Part shown: positions 50,870-59,790 of the stretch, piece by piece | Position numbering within the stretch: the stretch's first letter is position 1 | Layout of the letters: every line of letters begins with the position of its first letter | Assembly: GCA_964467925.1 (NCBI GenBank) | Contig: CAYXSX010000001.1 | Coordinates: 558,001 to 622,000 of the forward strand | DNA from: CAYXSX01 sp964467925 | Lineage (GTDB): Bacteria; Pseudomonadota; Alphaproteobacteria; Micavibrionales; Micavibrionaceae | Direction: 5' to 3' | Length of the DNA stretch: 64,000 nucleotides | Program-made: the position numbers and the translations under genes | The notes under the pieces: generated by a model | What the model was told of the DNA's origin: nothing | Database searches by the model: none | What the model saw: only the letters and a program-made list of their open reading frames with translations

Positions 50870-52427
50870 ACCGGACACCAAGGACGAATGGCGCACGCTG
50901 GAGACGCATGCCTATGAAATGCAGGACATTCATATGCGTGATCTGTTTGCAAAAGATCAAACGCGCTTTAATGATTTTTCGCTAAGGCTGGATGACCTGC
51001 TCTTCGATTACTCGAAAAACATTGTCACAACCGAGACGATGGATTTGCTGGCCGCGCTCGCCGAAGCACAGGGCCTTAATAAGTGGAGGGAAAGACTTTT
51101 CTCCGGCGCGCCTGTGAACGTCACGGAAAACCGAGCCGTCCTGCACACTGCCTTGCGCGGTTATGACGGCAGCATTCTAAATCCCGATCCCGACCTTGAG
51201 GTTGGCGGCGAACATATCGGCGGTTTCATCGAAACGACCTTAAGCGCGATAAAAAACCTGAGTGATAAAATTCGGAATGAAGGCGAGTTTACCGATGTAG
51301 TGAATATCGGCATCGGCGGTTCAGATCTGGGCCCGCAGATGGTCTGCGAAGCTCTGACCTCCTTCACCGAGGGGCCGCGCATGCATTTCGTTTCGAACGT
51401 GGACGGCGTGCATCTTAGACAAACTCTGCGAAAACTCGATCCTGAAACCACGCTCTTTATTGTCGCCTCGAAAACATTCACCACGCTGGAAACCATGACG
51501 AATGCCGGAAGCGCTAAACGCTGGCTTGGCGATCTCGATACCGGAAAGCATATGGTGGCCATTACCACCAACACGCAGGCCGCGCTGGATTTCGGCATTC
51601 AGGCTTATCACATCCTGCCGATGCGTGAATGGATCGGCGGACGTTACAGCCTATGGTCGGCGATCGGACTTCCCATCGCTATTGCCTGCGGGTTTGAAAA
51701 TTTCGAAAAAATGCTGGCTGGAGCACGGCAAGCCGATACGCATTTCGCCGAAGCGGAAGCGAAAAAAAATATTCCGGTGATCATGGCGCTGCTCTCAGTA
51801 TGGTACGGCAATTTCATGAAAACCCGCGCGCAGGCCATTTTGCCTTATGCACAAAACCTGCACCGCCTGCCCGCCTATATCCAGCAACTGGAAATGGAAT
51901 CGAACGGCAAGGCCGTGGACCGCGAGGGCCGAAATATTTCATACCAAACCGCGGGCGTTATTTTCGGCGAGCCGGGCACAAACGCCCAGCATGCTTTTTT
52001 CCAGCTTTTGCATCAGGGCACGCAAATGATCCCGTGCGATTTCATTGCCGCGCGTGAGGATGAACATTCCCTTCCCGGTCATCATGAAAAACTTCTCGCC
52101 AATGTTCTCGGTCAGACCCAAGCTTTGATGGAAGGCAAGGAAGACGAAAACCCGCACCGCAATTTCCCCGGTAATAAGCCAAGCAATACAATCCTGCTTC
52201 CCCGCCTGGATCCTTATTATCTCGGCATGCTTCTAGCTCTCTACGAGCACAAGGTCTTCGTAGAGGGGGTCATCTGGAACATCAATTCCTTCGACCAATG
52301 GGGCGTGGAACTGGGCAAGACCTGCGCCCGCACGATGCTTGAGGCGTTAAAAGGCAAAACTCCGGCGAACGCGGATTCTTCCACCGCCGGTCTGCTTTCC
52401 TATATGCGGGGGGAAGATGGAGAATAG
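50859..52427 (+). CDS. pgi: Glucose-6-phosphate isomerase
   Basis: Interconverts glucose-6-P and fructose-6-P. 522 residues. Blocks: NIGIGGSDLGPQMVCEAL (~146), VASKTFTTLETMTNA (~205), GGRYSLWSAIGLPIAIACGFENF (~260), ESNGKAVDREGRNISYQTAGVIFGEPGTNAQHAFFQLLHQGTQ (~345), and the catalytic lysine in SFDQWGVELGKTCA (~485). Overlaps both neighbours by 11 bases, so it is tightly coupled to the M16 pair, an unusual partner with no obvious functional link. Confidence 0.98.
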   Translation: MPNRPDTKDEWRTLETHAYEMQDIHMRDLFAKDQTRFNDFSLRLDDLLFDYSKNIVTTETMDLLAALAEAQGLNKWRERLFSGAPVNVTENRAVLHTALRGYDGSILNPDPDLEVGGEHIGGFIETTLSAIKNLSDKIRNEGEFTDVVNIGIGGSDLGPQMVCEALTSFTEGPRMHFVSNVDGVHLRQTLRKLDPETTLFIVASKTFTTLETMTNAGSAKRWLGDLDTGKHMVAITTNTQAALDFGIQAYHILPMREWIGGRYSLWSAIGLPIAIACGFENFEKMLAGARQADTHFAEAEAKKNIPVIMALLSVWYGNFMKTRAQAILPYAQNLHRLPAYIQQLEMESNGKAVDREGRNISYQTAGVIFGEPGTNAQHAFFQLLHQGTQMIPCDFIAAREDEHSLPGHHEKLLANVLGQTQALMEGKEDENPHRNFPGNKPSNTILLPRLDPYYLGMLLALYEHKVFVEGVIWNINSFDQWGVELGKTCARTMLEALKGKTPANADSSTAGLLSYMRGEDGE

Positions 52428-53709
52428 CATTCCCGACCCGTCCCGCCTGACGGCGATGACGCAAGCCGATCTGGATAAGGCGCTCGAGCGCAATGAAATG
52501 TTCCTCAACGGGCAAAAGGGCGGGCGCCGCGCCGTGCTGAAATACTGTGACCTCTCTTACCTTGATTTCGCCAGCGCCGATTTATCGCATACCGATTTCA
52601 CCGGTTCGTCCCTGATCGAAGCCAATCTGGAGAACTGTAATTTCACCGGCGCATGTTTTTACGGCTGTGATTTACGTGACGCCAATATGAAGCGCGCCAA
52701 ATTGAACCGCGCCGATTTGCGCGGGGCGCATCTAGGCGGAGCCGATCTGGAAGGCGCAAACCTGAACGATGCAGATTTACGCGAGGGGCGCATCATGCGG
52801 CGCTCTCAAAGCGGCGGGCTGGAAGACAAATTAAGAGAGGGCATAGAGGGCGCTCACACAGTACTCACCGGCTCGCGGCTGATCGATGCGGACCTTAGCG
52901 GCGTGCAGGCGATTAACGCCGATTTTTCGAACACCGATATGGCGCGCGCCAAGTTTCAAAATGCGAATATCAGCCACGCCACATTTCAGAACGCAAATTT
53001 GAGCGATTCCGATTTCGCGGGCGTAATTGCCGAGGAAGCGGATATGAGCTCCGCCATCATGGCGGGCGTCGCACTGGACGGGTTAGAAATTCAAGGCGTG
53101 AATGTTCACGGCATTACCACCGAAGACGATCTTGGCGAAACACTCGATCAGGATGACGGCAATCTTGAGCTTCTGCTTGAGCAGCATAGAAAATGGGTGG
53201 GCAGCGGCGGCAAGGAAGGGCAGCGTCTTGATCTAAGCGGTTATGATCTTCGCAATGTCGTCGATATCACCCAATACCCCTTTACGGCCGTCATGGCCAA
53301 AAACGCCTGTTTCATCGGGCAGGATTTGCGCAAAGCACAGCTTCAGAGCGGTGTGTTCGAGGGTTCCGATTTCCGCGACTGCAAAATGCAAGACGCCGAT
53401 ATGCGCGGTTCCGATTTCAAAAAAGCGAAATTCTCGCGCGTGAATTTTACGGGCGCGAAATTCAGCGCGCTTAAATTCGGCAAGGAACGTTTGCAGCGTA
53501 CGGACTTAAGCGGTGCGGAGCTGCGCAGCTGTATTTTCCGTGATGTCGACTTAAGCGACTGTATCCTGATGGGTGCGAATTTAAGCGGCGCACGCCTGAT
53601 CAAATGCAATTTGCGCCGCGCCGATTTTACGGGTGCCGTCCTCAAGGGCATGCATGTCGAGGATTGCACGATGGAGGAAACTATTCTCGACCTTGCGGGA
53701 TTGTCTTAA
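52417..53709 (+). CDS. Pentapeptide repeat protein, 430 aa
   Basis: Right-handed quadrilateral beta-helix made of A(D/N)LxX repeats. A first block runs from ~40 to 130 (LSYLDFASADLSHTDFTG...ADLRGAHLGGADLEGANLNDADL), a second ~145-215 (SRLIDADLSGVQAINADFSNTDMARAKFQNANIS), and a third ~285-425 (RKAQLQSGVFEGSDFRDCKMQDADMRG to LKGMHVEDCTMEETILDLAG). Helical or linker parts separate them. No signal peptide. The repeat fold can mimic DNA (as in Qnr and MfpA), but function cannot be told from the fold. It ends the lspA-to-pgi run, and the repeat behind it may terminate the transcript. Confidence 0.93.
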   Translation: MENSIPDPSRLTAMTQADLDKALERNEMFLNGQKGGRRAVLKYCDLSYLDFASADLSHTDFTGSSLIEANLENCNFTGACFYGCDLRDANMKRAKLNRADLRGAHLGGADLEGANLNDADLREGRIMRRSQSGGLEDKLREGIEGAHTVLTGSRLIDADLSGVQAINADFSNTDMARAKFQNANISHATFQNANLSDSDFAGVIAEEADMSSAIMAGVALDGLEIQGVNVHGITTEDDLGETLDQDDGNLELLLEQHRKWVGSGGKEGQRLDLSGYDLRNVVDITQYPFTAVMAKNACFIGQDLRKAQLQSGVFEGSDFRDCKMQDADMRGSDFKKAKFSRVNFTGAKFSALKFGKERLQRTDLSGAELRSCIFRDVDLSDCILMGANLSGARLIKCNLRRADFTGAVLKGMHVEDCTMEETILDLAGLS

Positions 53710-53718
53710 AAAAGCCAT

Positions 53719-53841
53719 GTCACCCCCGAGACCTGCGAAGCAGGTTCATACTTCGGGGGTCTGGGATGCGAGCGGCAAAGCCGCTCACCTTAACCGGATC
53801 CGGCTGTCTTAGCGTTGCTTACGCAACGCCGCGGGGATGAC
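53719..53841. repeat. Interspersed palindromic repeat, CCCCGC type (copy B2)
   Basis: Begins GTCACCCCCGAG and ends GCGGGGATGAC; inner hairpins ACCTGCgaaGCAGGT, GAGCGGCaaaGCCGCTC and GCGTTGCttacGCAACGC. The GAGCGGCAAAGCCGCTCAC core is shared with 12738-12849. It lies directly after the pentapeptide gene. Between it and the next copy (53842-53989) I see no gene or clear signal. Confidence 0.88.
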
Positions 53842-53989
53842 CTAAGGGATTAACCCCTTAGGTCACTTATCCACCGCCGCCGCACACCAATAAGCTGCAT
53901 TTGCTGACATAAAGCCGTGAACGCGCTAGGTTTCTACTAATCGTTTAGATTTGAAGATGGTCAATTAAATTTCCGACTATTCTTTTGAC

Positions 53990-54047
53990 GTCATCACCCG
54001 CTTTATGCGGGTGATCCATGGATTACCCGGACAAGCCGGGTAATGAC
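53990..54047. repeat. Interspersed palindromic repeat, ACCCG type (copy A4)
   Basis: The most compact copy: GTCATCACCCGCtttatGCGGGTGATCCAT directly joined to GGATTACCCGGacaaGCCGGGTAATGAC. It shows the basic unit, two hairpins sharing an ATGGAT/ATCCAT centre with no spacer. It lies 26 bases before the mutL start. Confidence 0.92.
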
Positions 54048-54073
54048 AGTAAAGAAAGAAGTAAAAAATTATT

Positions 54074-55879
54074 ATGCGTATTAGATATTTACCCGAGACC
54101 TTGATCAACCAGATCGCCGCCGGAGAGGTGATAGAGCGTCCCGCCGCGGCCATCAAGGAACTGGCGGAAAATGCGCTGGATGCCGGAGCCACCCGCATTG
54201 ATGTGGACATTCATGCGGGCGGAAAATCGCGCATTGTGGTTTCGGATAACGGCAGCGGCATGAGCGCGGAAGAACTGACCGCCGCCGTCGACCGTCACGC
54301 CACATCGAAACTACCCGGCGACGATCTTTTGAATATCGCCCATCTCGGTTTTCGCGGCGAGGCGTTGGCCTCCATCGCCGCCGTGGCGCGGCTGAAAATC
54401 TCCACGCACCAGAATGGCGAAGGATGGGAGATTACCGTCGAGGGCGGCAAAAAAGGGCAACCAGCCCCTTGCGCCCACCCGAAAGGCACGCAAGTCGAGG
54501 TACGCGATTTATTCTACGCCACGCCCGCGCGATTGAAATTCATGAAGAGTGAGCGCGCCGAATTTATGGCCGTCAAGGACATGCTCGGGCGCATCGCCAT
54601 GGGCAACCCGCATTGCGCCTTCAGCCTTTCGCATGACGGAAAATCTGCACTGAAATTGCCCGCCGTTCAAAACGCGCAGGAACGCCTTGCCGCCATTCTG
54701 GGACTAGAATTTGGAGAGAACGCGGTTCCAATTAATACGGAGCGCGAGGGCATCACGCTTTCCGGTTATGCGGGCCTACCCACACTTCACCGCGCGACGA
54801 TGCAATACCAGTATTTATTCGTGAACGGGCGACCCGTGCGCGACAAGCTTTTAACGGGCTGCGTGCGCGCGGCCTATGCCGATGTTTTGCATCACGGGCG
54901 TCACCCGATGGTGGCGCTTTTCCTGCGCGTTCCTTCATCCGAGGTCGATGTAAACGTACACCCGGCCAAGGCCGAAGTGCGGTTCCGCGACCCGCAAATG
55001 GTGCGCGGGCTTATTATTTCTGCGCTCAAACACGCGCTGCATGAGGGCGGGTTTAAATCTTCCTCCTCCATCGCGGGAAATGCGATCGATCTGATGCGGC
55101 CCGAAACCTATCCCGCGCCCGCGAACAATCCACTGCCGCTTCACCGTGGTGTCAGTGCCGTGCCGCGCTCCTACGCTTCGCCTTATCCGGCAGCGCATCT
55201 GGCCGAGGCCACGCATCAGGCCTATATGCCGCAATTCGAAACCGCGCCCAGCGCGCGCAGCGAACAAATGGCGGAAGAAATTCAGCAAGCGCAAAACCAC
55301 CCTCTCGGCGCGGCACGGGCGCAGCTTCATGAAAATTATATCGTCGCACAAACAGCGCAAGGGCTTGTGATCGTCGATCAACACGCCGCACATGAGCGCC
55401 TTGTTTATGAACGTTTTAAGGCCCAAGTTGCGGCAAAGGGAATCGAGAAACAGGGATTGCTAACGCCCGAAATTATCGAGATGGACGAAAGCGCCGCCGA
55501 ACGGCTTTTGGGCTATGCGCCCGCGCTTGCCAAGCTTGGGCTGGAGATCGACAGCTTCGGAGCTGGCGCGATTGCCGTGCAAACCGTGCCCGCCCTCCTC
55601 GGCGCAAAAGCCGATATCGGCGGGCTGATCCGCGATCTTGCCGATAACGTGTTGGAACATGACGACGTGCAAATTCTGGAGGAGCGATTGAACGAAGTTC
55701 TCTCGACCATGGCCTGTCACGGCTCTGTCCGCTCGGGCCGCCGAATGAGCGCGGAGGAAATGAACGCGCTACTCCGCCAGATGGAAGCCACCCCCTATTC
55801 GGGGCAGTGCAATCATGGACGCCCGACCTATATTGAATTAAAGTTAAGCGATATCGAGAAATTATTCGGACGGCGCTAA
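54074..55879 (+). CDS. mutL: DNA mismatch repair protein MutL
   Basis: 601 residues. The GHKL ATPase has ENALDAGATRIDVDIH (~31), DNGSGMSAEELTAAVDRHATSK (~58) and FRGEALASIAAVARL (~93). The C-terminal domain keeps the endonuclease motif DQHAxxExxxxE (DQHAAHERLVYE, ~436), ACHGSVRSG (~547) and CNHGRP (~580). It is therefore a nicking MutL, as in bacteria without MutH. It starts after a repeat and ends with TAATG shared with the next gene. Confidence 0.97.
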   Translation: MRIRYLPETLINQIAAGEVIERPAAAIKELAENALDAGATRIDVDIHAGGKSRIVVSDNGSGMSAEELTAAVDRHATSKLPGDDLLNIAHLGFRGEALASIAAVARLKISTHQNGEGWEITVEGGKKGQPAPCAHPKGTQVEVRDLFYATPARLKFMKSERAEFMAVKDMLGRIAMGNPHCAFSLSHDGKSALKLPAVQNAQERLAAILGLEFGENAVPINTEREGITLSGYAGLPTLHRATMQYQYLFVNGRPVRDKLLTGCVRAAYADVLHHGRHPMVALFLRVPSSEVDVNVHPAKAEVRFRDPQMVRGLIISALKHALHEGGFKSSSSIAGNAIDLMRPETYPAPANNPLPLHRGVSAVPRSYASPYPAAHLAEATHQAYMPQFETAPSARSEQMAEEIQQAQNHPLGAARAQLHENYIVAQTAQGLVIVDQHAAHERLVYERFKAQVAAKGIEKQGLLTPEIIEMDESAAERLLGYAPALAKLGLEIDSFGAGAIAVQTVPALLGAKADIGGLIRDLADNVLEHDDVQILEERLNEVLSTMACHGSVRSGRRMSAEEMNALLRQMEATPYSGQCNHGRPTYIELKLSDIEKLFGRR

Positions 55880-56436
55880 TGGCACAAAGACCACCAGACC
55901 ACAGAAAAATCATCAACCTCTACGCTGCGTTGGGGGCCGGGTTGGCGCTTACCCTCGTGCCGATGGCGCTGGCGGCGGGGGTATCTCTCCTGTTTATCAC
56001 CGGGGTTCTGATCGCGGCCTATGTGATGCGCGGGCGCACCGAAAGCGGCAGTTTGCTCGAAAACCATGCGACCTATATCATCCGTACGATCTGGGTCGGT
56101 TCGCTGTTCAGCATGATCTGCGTGATCGCAGGCAGCGCCTATATGCATTACAATCTGAATTTTCTGCCGCTGGAAACTTGCGCCAATGACGCCGCCGCGC
56201 TTCTGACCGGCATGACGAATGCGGATATGGCGGCCATGGAAGCCTTCGGAGCAGATTTGATGGCGCGCATGAAACCCTGCCTTAAGGGGTTTTTGACCGC
56301 CAATAAAACCGTGCTATATACCGCCACCGTGATCGCCGCCGTGCCTATCCTGCTCTATTTCGCCGTGCGTTATGTACGCGGCCTCTCGCGTGCGGTCAAG
56401 GGTTACCGAATTGCCAAGCCGCTGGGATGGTTTTGA
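55879..56436 (+). CDS. Small multi-pass membrane protein (DUF4870-like)
   Basis: 185 residues coupled to mutL (TAATG). Four membrane helices: ~17-36, ~38-50 (weak), ~68-90 (IIRTIWVGSLFSMICVIAGSAYM) and ~145-165 (TVLYTATVIAAVPILLYFAVRYV). A loop of ~50 residues before the last helix has two cysteines. The ending RGLSRAVKGYRIAKPLGWF and the layout resemble DUF4870/Tic20-type proteins; the assignment is loose and function unknown. Confidence 0.75.
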   Translation: MAQRPPDHRKIINLYAALGAGLALTLVPMALAAGVSLLFITGVLIAAYVMRGRTESGSLLENHATYIIRTIWVGSLFSMICVIAGSAYMHYNLNFLPLETCANDAAALLTGMTNADMAAMEAFGADLMARMKPCLKGFLTANKTVLYTATVIAAVPILLYFAVRYVRGLSRAVKGYRIAKPLGWF

Positions 56437-56532
56437 TAAAAAAATTCAACGATTTACTGTTATATAAAAAAATGTTACTTTTTTACCTATCAAAAGAAAA
56501 GATAATGTCAAACTGAGTTAGGAGGCATAGCC

Positions 56533-57261
56533 ATGTCACAGGTAACAGGCAAGCCCACTGCCGGATCTATATTTGATGCAGTTAAAGGGCCGAAAGATCT
56601 ATCAGAGATATTAAAACCATTACAGATACCACCTGAAAACTGGGAAGGCCCCATAACAATCACCTATGGGCAATGGCTTATTCTTAAAGAACTTACTGCT
56701 GACCAGGACAGGAAACCGAATGCTGACTTTTTAGTGGAAATAACACGTGGAGAGTTAGAAATTCTTGTAAAATACTTCGGACACCAAGCTGGTCATTTTC
56801 TTCACCTTTCCGCGGGAATGCCCATAGCAGGCATGGAAGACATACCGCCATGCTTTTACAAGCAACTAACAGGAGGACTTGATCTTCTCGGGCTCGATCG
56901 AGGAAAACACCGCATCGGAAACCGTGAAATATTTGACAGTATGAATGGCCCCTATGTCCTTGTCACTATCGATGAATGGGAAACGCTTCAAGCATTTCGT
57001 GCGGAAGAGGACAGGGCAATAGAAGCAATATCCACCCATATAAGACGGGGGATGCGCACTCAATGGGATAGTATGAAACTTCATGATTCCAATCCCAAAC
57101 GTGTTGATCGAAACGGCTTTATTCGTGTTCTTCCGGATGAATACCGACAGCTCATAGACTATTACGAGACAGCGGCGACAAGATCAGAAGAAATTGGCAA
57201 ACACGCCAATAGAGCAGGGGGTAGCACATGGGGGGAAGAGCTTGGGTCACCCCACGCTTAA
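56533..57261 (+). CDS. Orphan protein with weak three-fold internal repeat, 242 aa
   Basis: Not recognised. The start ATG 56533 has a strong ribosome site (AGGAGG) and an AT-rich leader (56437-56532), and the gene itself is more AT-rich than its neighbours. Three segments share a strand-then-helix pattern: GPITITYGQWLILKELTADQDR (~40-61), GPYVLVTIDEWETLQAFRAEEDR (~140-162) and GFIRVLPDEYRQLIDYYETAATR (~195-217). A fourth, FLVEITRGELEILVKYFG, follows the first. No signal peptide or membrane helix. It overlaps the end of the convergent atp12 gene by 4 bases. Acquired origin is likely. Confidence 0.75.
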   Translation: MSQVTGKPTAGSIFDAVKGPKDLSEILKPLQIPPENWEGPITITYGQWLILKELTADQDRKPNADFLVEITRGELEILVKYFGHQAGHFLHLSAGMPIAGMEDIPPCFYKQLTGGLDLLGLDRGKHRIGNREIFDSMNGPYVLVTIDEWETLQAFRAEEDRAIEAISTHIRRGMRTQWDSMKLHDSNPKRVDRNGFIRVLPDEYRQLIDYYETAATRSEEIGKHANRAGGSTWGEELGSPHA

Positions 57262-57968
57262 AACTTTAGACAGCCCAGAAACACTCTCGCCGCGTTCAAA
57301 TCGCGCGTTATGGCGCTGCGGCGTTTGGCGAGCATCGGATCGTCGCCATATTTTTGCGCGTCATACACGCCCGCATGATAATCCTCTTCCGCGAAGGCGG
57401 CGTTTAAAATATCTTGTGCCTCCGCCTCCCCTTCCGCGAAAGCAAGCGCGAGGATGAGGGACCCGGATAAAGATGTAACGAGTTGCAGTACGGTGAAACG
57501 CTCATCATCCATCGCCTCAACATAAGCAAGCGCGGCCTCATGCGAGGCCTTTTCCTGTTTTAACGCGGCCAAGCCTGTGGTAGTTTTGAGCTTTACACCG
57601 AAACGCTTATCGAACCATTCGCGCCATATTGCCCAACGCTCATCTTGCATCACTCGCAGGCCTTCCGGCCCTTCCGCCGGATAGCAAATCAGATCGGTAT
57701 CAAGATACTTTAAAACGCTTTCCTGCATCACGGTGCGGTTTTGCACAACGCAGTCCTGACAGGTGATGAGGATTTGTGTGATCGGCATGGTATCGGGAAT
57801 AACCGCCTCGCCCTGCGCCGCCCATTCTTTCACGATTTCATCGGCCATGACTTGCGTGGGAACAAGGAGATCCACCTTTGACGGGCGCTTTACCGTCCGT
57901 CCGTCGAGCAGGATGTGATAACCGCCGCTATGAGGAGTATGGGATACGAGTTTATAGAATTTTTTCAT
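57258..57968 (-). CDS. ATP12 family F1-ATPase assembly chaperone
   Basis: 236-residue ATP12 protein, a chaperone binding the F1 alpha subunit before hexamer assembly; found in mitochondria and alphaproteobacteria. N-terminal GGYHILLDGRTVKRPSKVDLLVPTQVMADEIVKEWAAQGEAV (~16-57) and RDLICYPAEG-like DTDLICYPAEGPEGL (~91) are typical, as is LQLVTSLSGSLILALAFAEGEA (~160). It supports the taxonomic placement. It overlaps the next gene upstream by ATGA and converges on the orphan gene. Confidence 0.93.
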   Translation of the reverse strand: MKKFYKLVSHTPHSGGYHILLDGRTVKRPSKVDLLVPTQVMADEIVKEWAAQGEAVIPDTMPITQILITCQDCVVQNRTVMQESVLKYLDTDLICYPAEGPEGLRVMQDERWAIWREWFDKRFGVKLKTTTGLAALKQEKASHEAALAYVEAMDDERFTVLQLVTSLSGSLILALAFAEGEAEAQDILNAAFAEEDYHAGVYDAQKYGDDPMLAKRRSAITRDLNAARVFLGCLKF

Positions 57969-58780
57969 GGCGCCGATTGTTCCGGATTTCCGTCAACGGT
58001 ATCATGCGTTTGGGGAACGGAGGTTTCTGGGGCGGCAACCTCTGGCTCTGGCACTGCCTCCTTTTCTTCAACCATTTCCGGCACAGGCTCCGCCACAGGG
58101 CAGTTATGCGCAAAGACGATATCGAGATCGAGAAGAAGCGAAACCAGATGGCAATAATCCTCTCCCCGTTTTTGCGGCTCAAGCACTGTACCGTCTTCAT
58201 GGAAGGCCAGCCGCGCCTTCGCATCGCCCAAAGTAAAATCGACATATTTTTGATCGCTGAATTTATAACGGATATCTTCGGCTTCCCCGGTCTGCGTCAT
58301 CGGGGCTTCAAAACCAAAGACCTTATCCCCGACAAGCCCTTGCGCCTTTAAGGCGGCCTGTTGAGAATCTGCAGAGGCTTCAATCCCTATATGCTCAAGA
58401 CTAACAATTTGCTTTCCCCACAAACCGGGAGCCATATAGACATTGCGGATATCTATATCCTTGAGCTTGCCGGTGCTAAATGTCATGTCCCAAAAACTCA
58501 TAGCCAGATGCACGCTACCCACCGAGAAAACCTCGATGTCTCCGTCCTTGCCCGCAAGACCTTGCAGCCCTTCAAAATCGAAAGCAAGATCGGGATAAAA
58601 TTCTATACGGTTTAGCGTCTGCACGCTCACTTTAGTATTTGTGGATTTTGAAATGAAATCCTCCAGCGCACCTTTCAACGTATCATTATTGCCGCCCAGC
58701 ATCGCCAGAACGAATAACAGGAACCCGAAAATCAGGGCCGTGATAACAAAAATTTTCAGTATGCGCTTAAGCCATTTCAT
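57965..58780 (-). CDS. AsmA-like N-terminal anchor protein with acidic tail
   Basis: 271 residues. An N-terminal membrane helix (~8-28, ILKIFVITALIFGFLLFVLAML) is followed by a domain of the AsmA type: LEDFISKSTNTKVSVQTLNRIEFYPDLAFDFEGLQGL...SVGSVHLAMSFWDMTFSTGKLKDIDI. The C-terminal ~45 residues are rich in Glu, Pro and Val. AsmA-like proteins bridge the envelope and affect lipid transport; this short one is only loosely related. It lies between rluC and atp12 and overlaps atp12 by 4 bases. Confidence 0.75.
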   Translation of the reverse strand: MKWLKRILKIFVITALIFGFLLFVLAMLGGNNDTLKGALEDFISKSTNTKVSVQTLNRIEFYPDLAFDFEGLQGLAGKDGDIEVFSVGSVHLAMSFWDMTFSTGKLKDIDIRNVYMAPGLWGKQIVSLEHIGIEASADSQQAALKAQGLVGDKVFGFEAPMTQTGEAEDIRYKFSDQKYVDFTLGDAKARLAFHEDGTVLEPQKRGEDYCHLVSLLLDLDIVFAHNCPVAEPVPEMVEEKEAVPEPEVAAPETSVPQTHDTVDGNPEQSAP

Positions 58781-58785
58781 GTGAT

Positions 58786-59790
58786 TTAGACCTTCAGCCC
58801 TTCGAACGGGTCCTCTTTATAATTGCCATCAAACCCGAATTCCTTCCAGCTTTTCTTCAGCTCCGGCGGCAGGGGCGCGGCTATATCCAGCATACCCTTT
58901 TTCACCGGATGGGGGAGGACGATCCTGCGCGCATGCAGGTGCAAACGTTTTGCCAAAGTCATCTGCGCAAAATCAGGCGGCGGCAATTTACTGTCCGGAT
59001 CGTGTGGCGCTTTATACTTCGTTTCTCCCAAAACGGGGCATCCCATAAAGGCGGCATGAACGCGGATCTGGTGCATTCTTCCCGTGCGCGGCCAGAACGC
59101 GACAAACGCCGCCTGACGATGCGCCGCCTCGATGACCGCGTATTCGGTGTGAGCGGATTTACCCTCTTCATCCACCACAATATGTTCGCGCCCCGGCATG
59201 CCGATTTTATGAATGGGGGCTTTGATCTGCCCCTGCTGAATTTCGGGAACGGGAGCGCAGATCGCCCAGTATATCTTTTTCACATCCCGCCCCTTGAATG
59301 CATCACCCAAAGCTTTGGCCACTTTGGCCGAACGGGCGAGCAGCATCACGCCGCTGGTTTCCTTATCGAGACGGTGGACGAGGCGCGGCTTTACCCCCTC
59401 TTCGTTTTTCAGCGCTTCCATCAAATCGTCAACATTGCGTCCGACCTTGCTGCCACCCTGCGTGGCTAGATCATAAGGCTTGTTGATCGCCAGCACGTCG
59501 CCGTCATCGTAAATAACGAGAGATTTTATAAAGGCGGCATCTTCGGTCGAAACCTTCTTCTTACGCTCCGACTTCGCGCCCTGCCCTTCCACCGGGGGAA
59601 TGCGCACGACCTGCCCCGCCGCAAGGCGCGTATCGGTTTTCGCGCGCTTGCCATCCACGCGCAATTGCCCCTTTCTAATCAGTTTTTGCAAAAGGCCGTA
59701 AGGAATTTCCGGCACGCGGCGTTTGAGCCAGCGGTCAAGCCGCTGCCCGTCATCGTCTTCGATTACTTCTATATGACGTACACCGCTCAT
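58786..59790 (-). CDS. rluC: 23S rRNA pseudouridine synthase, RluC type
   Basis: 334 residues: an S4 RNA-binding domain (~10-65, GQRLDRWLKRRVPEIPYGLLQKLIRKGQLRVDGKRAK) and the RluA-type catalytic domain with the aspartate in LVHRLDKETSGVMLLARSA (~135). The C-terminal HARRIVLPHPVKKGMLDIAAPLPPELK is family-typical. The S4 domain with this length fits RluC (U955, 2504, 2580) in alphaproteobacteria; RluD cannot be fully excluded. Overlaps crcB by ATGA. Confidence 0.92.
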   Translation of the reverse strand: MSGVRHIEVIEDDDGQRLDRWLKRRVPEIPYGLLQKLIRKGQLRVDGKRAKTDTRLAAGQVVRIPPVEGQGAKSERKKKVSTEDAAFIKSLVIYDDGDVLAINKPYDLATQGGSKVGRNVDDLMEALKNEEGVKPRLVHRLDKETSGVMLLARSAKVAKALGDAFKGRDVKKIYWAICAPVPEIQQGQIKAPIHKIGMPGREHIVVDEEGKSAHTEYAVIEAAHRQAAFVAFWPRTGRMHQIRVHAAFMGCPVLGETKYKAPHDPDSKLPPPDFAQMTLAKRLHLHARRIVLPHPVKKGMLDIAAPLPPELKKSWKEFGFDGNYKEDPFEGLKV

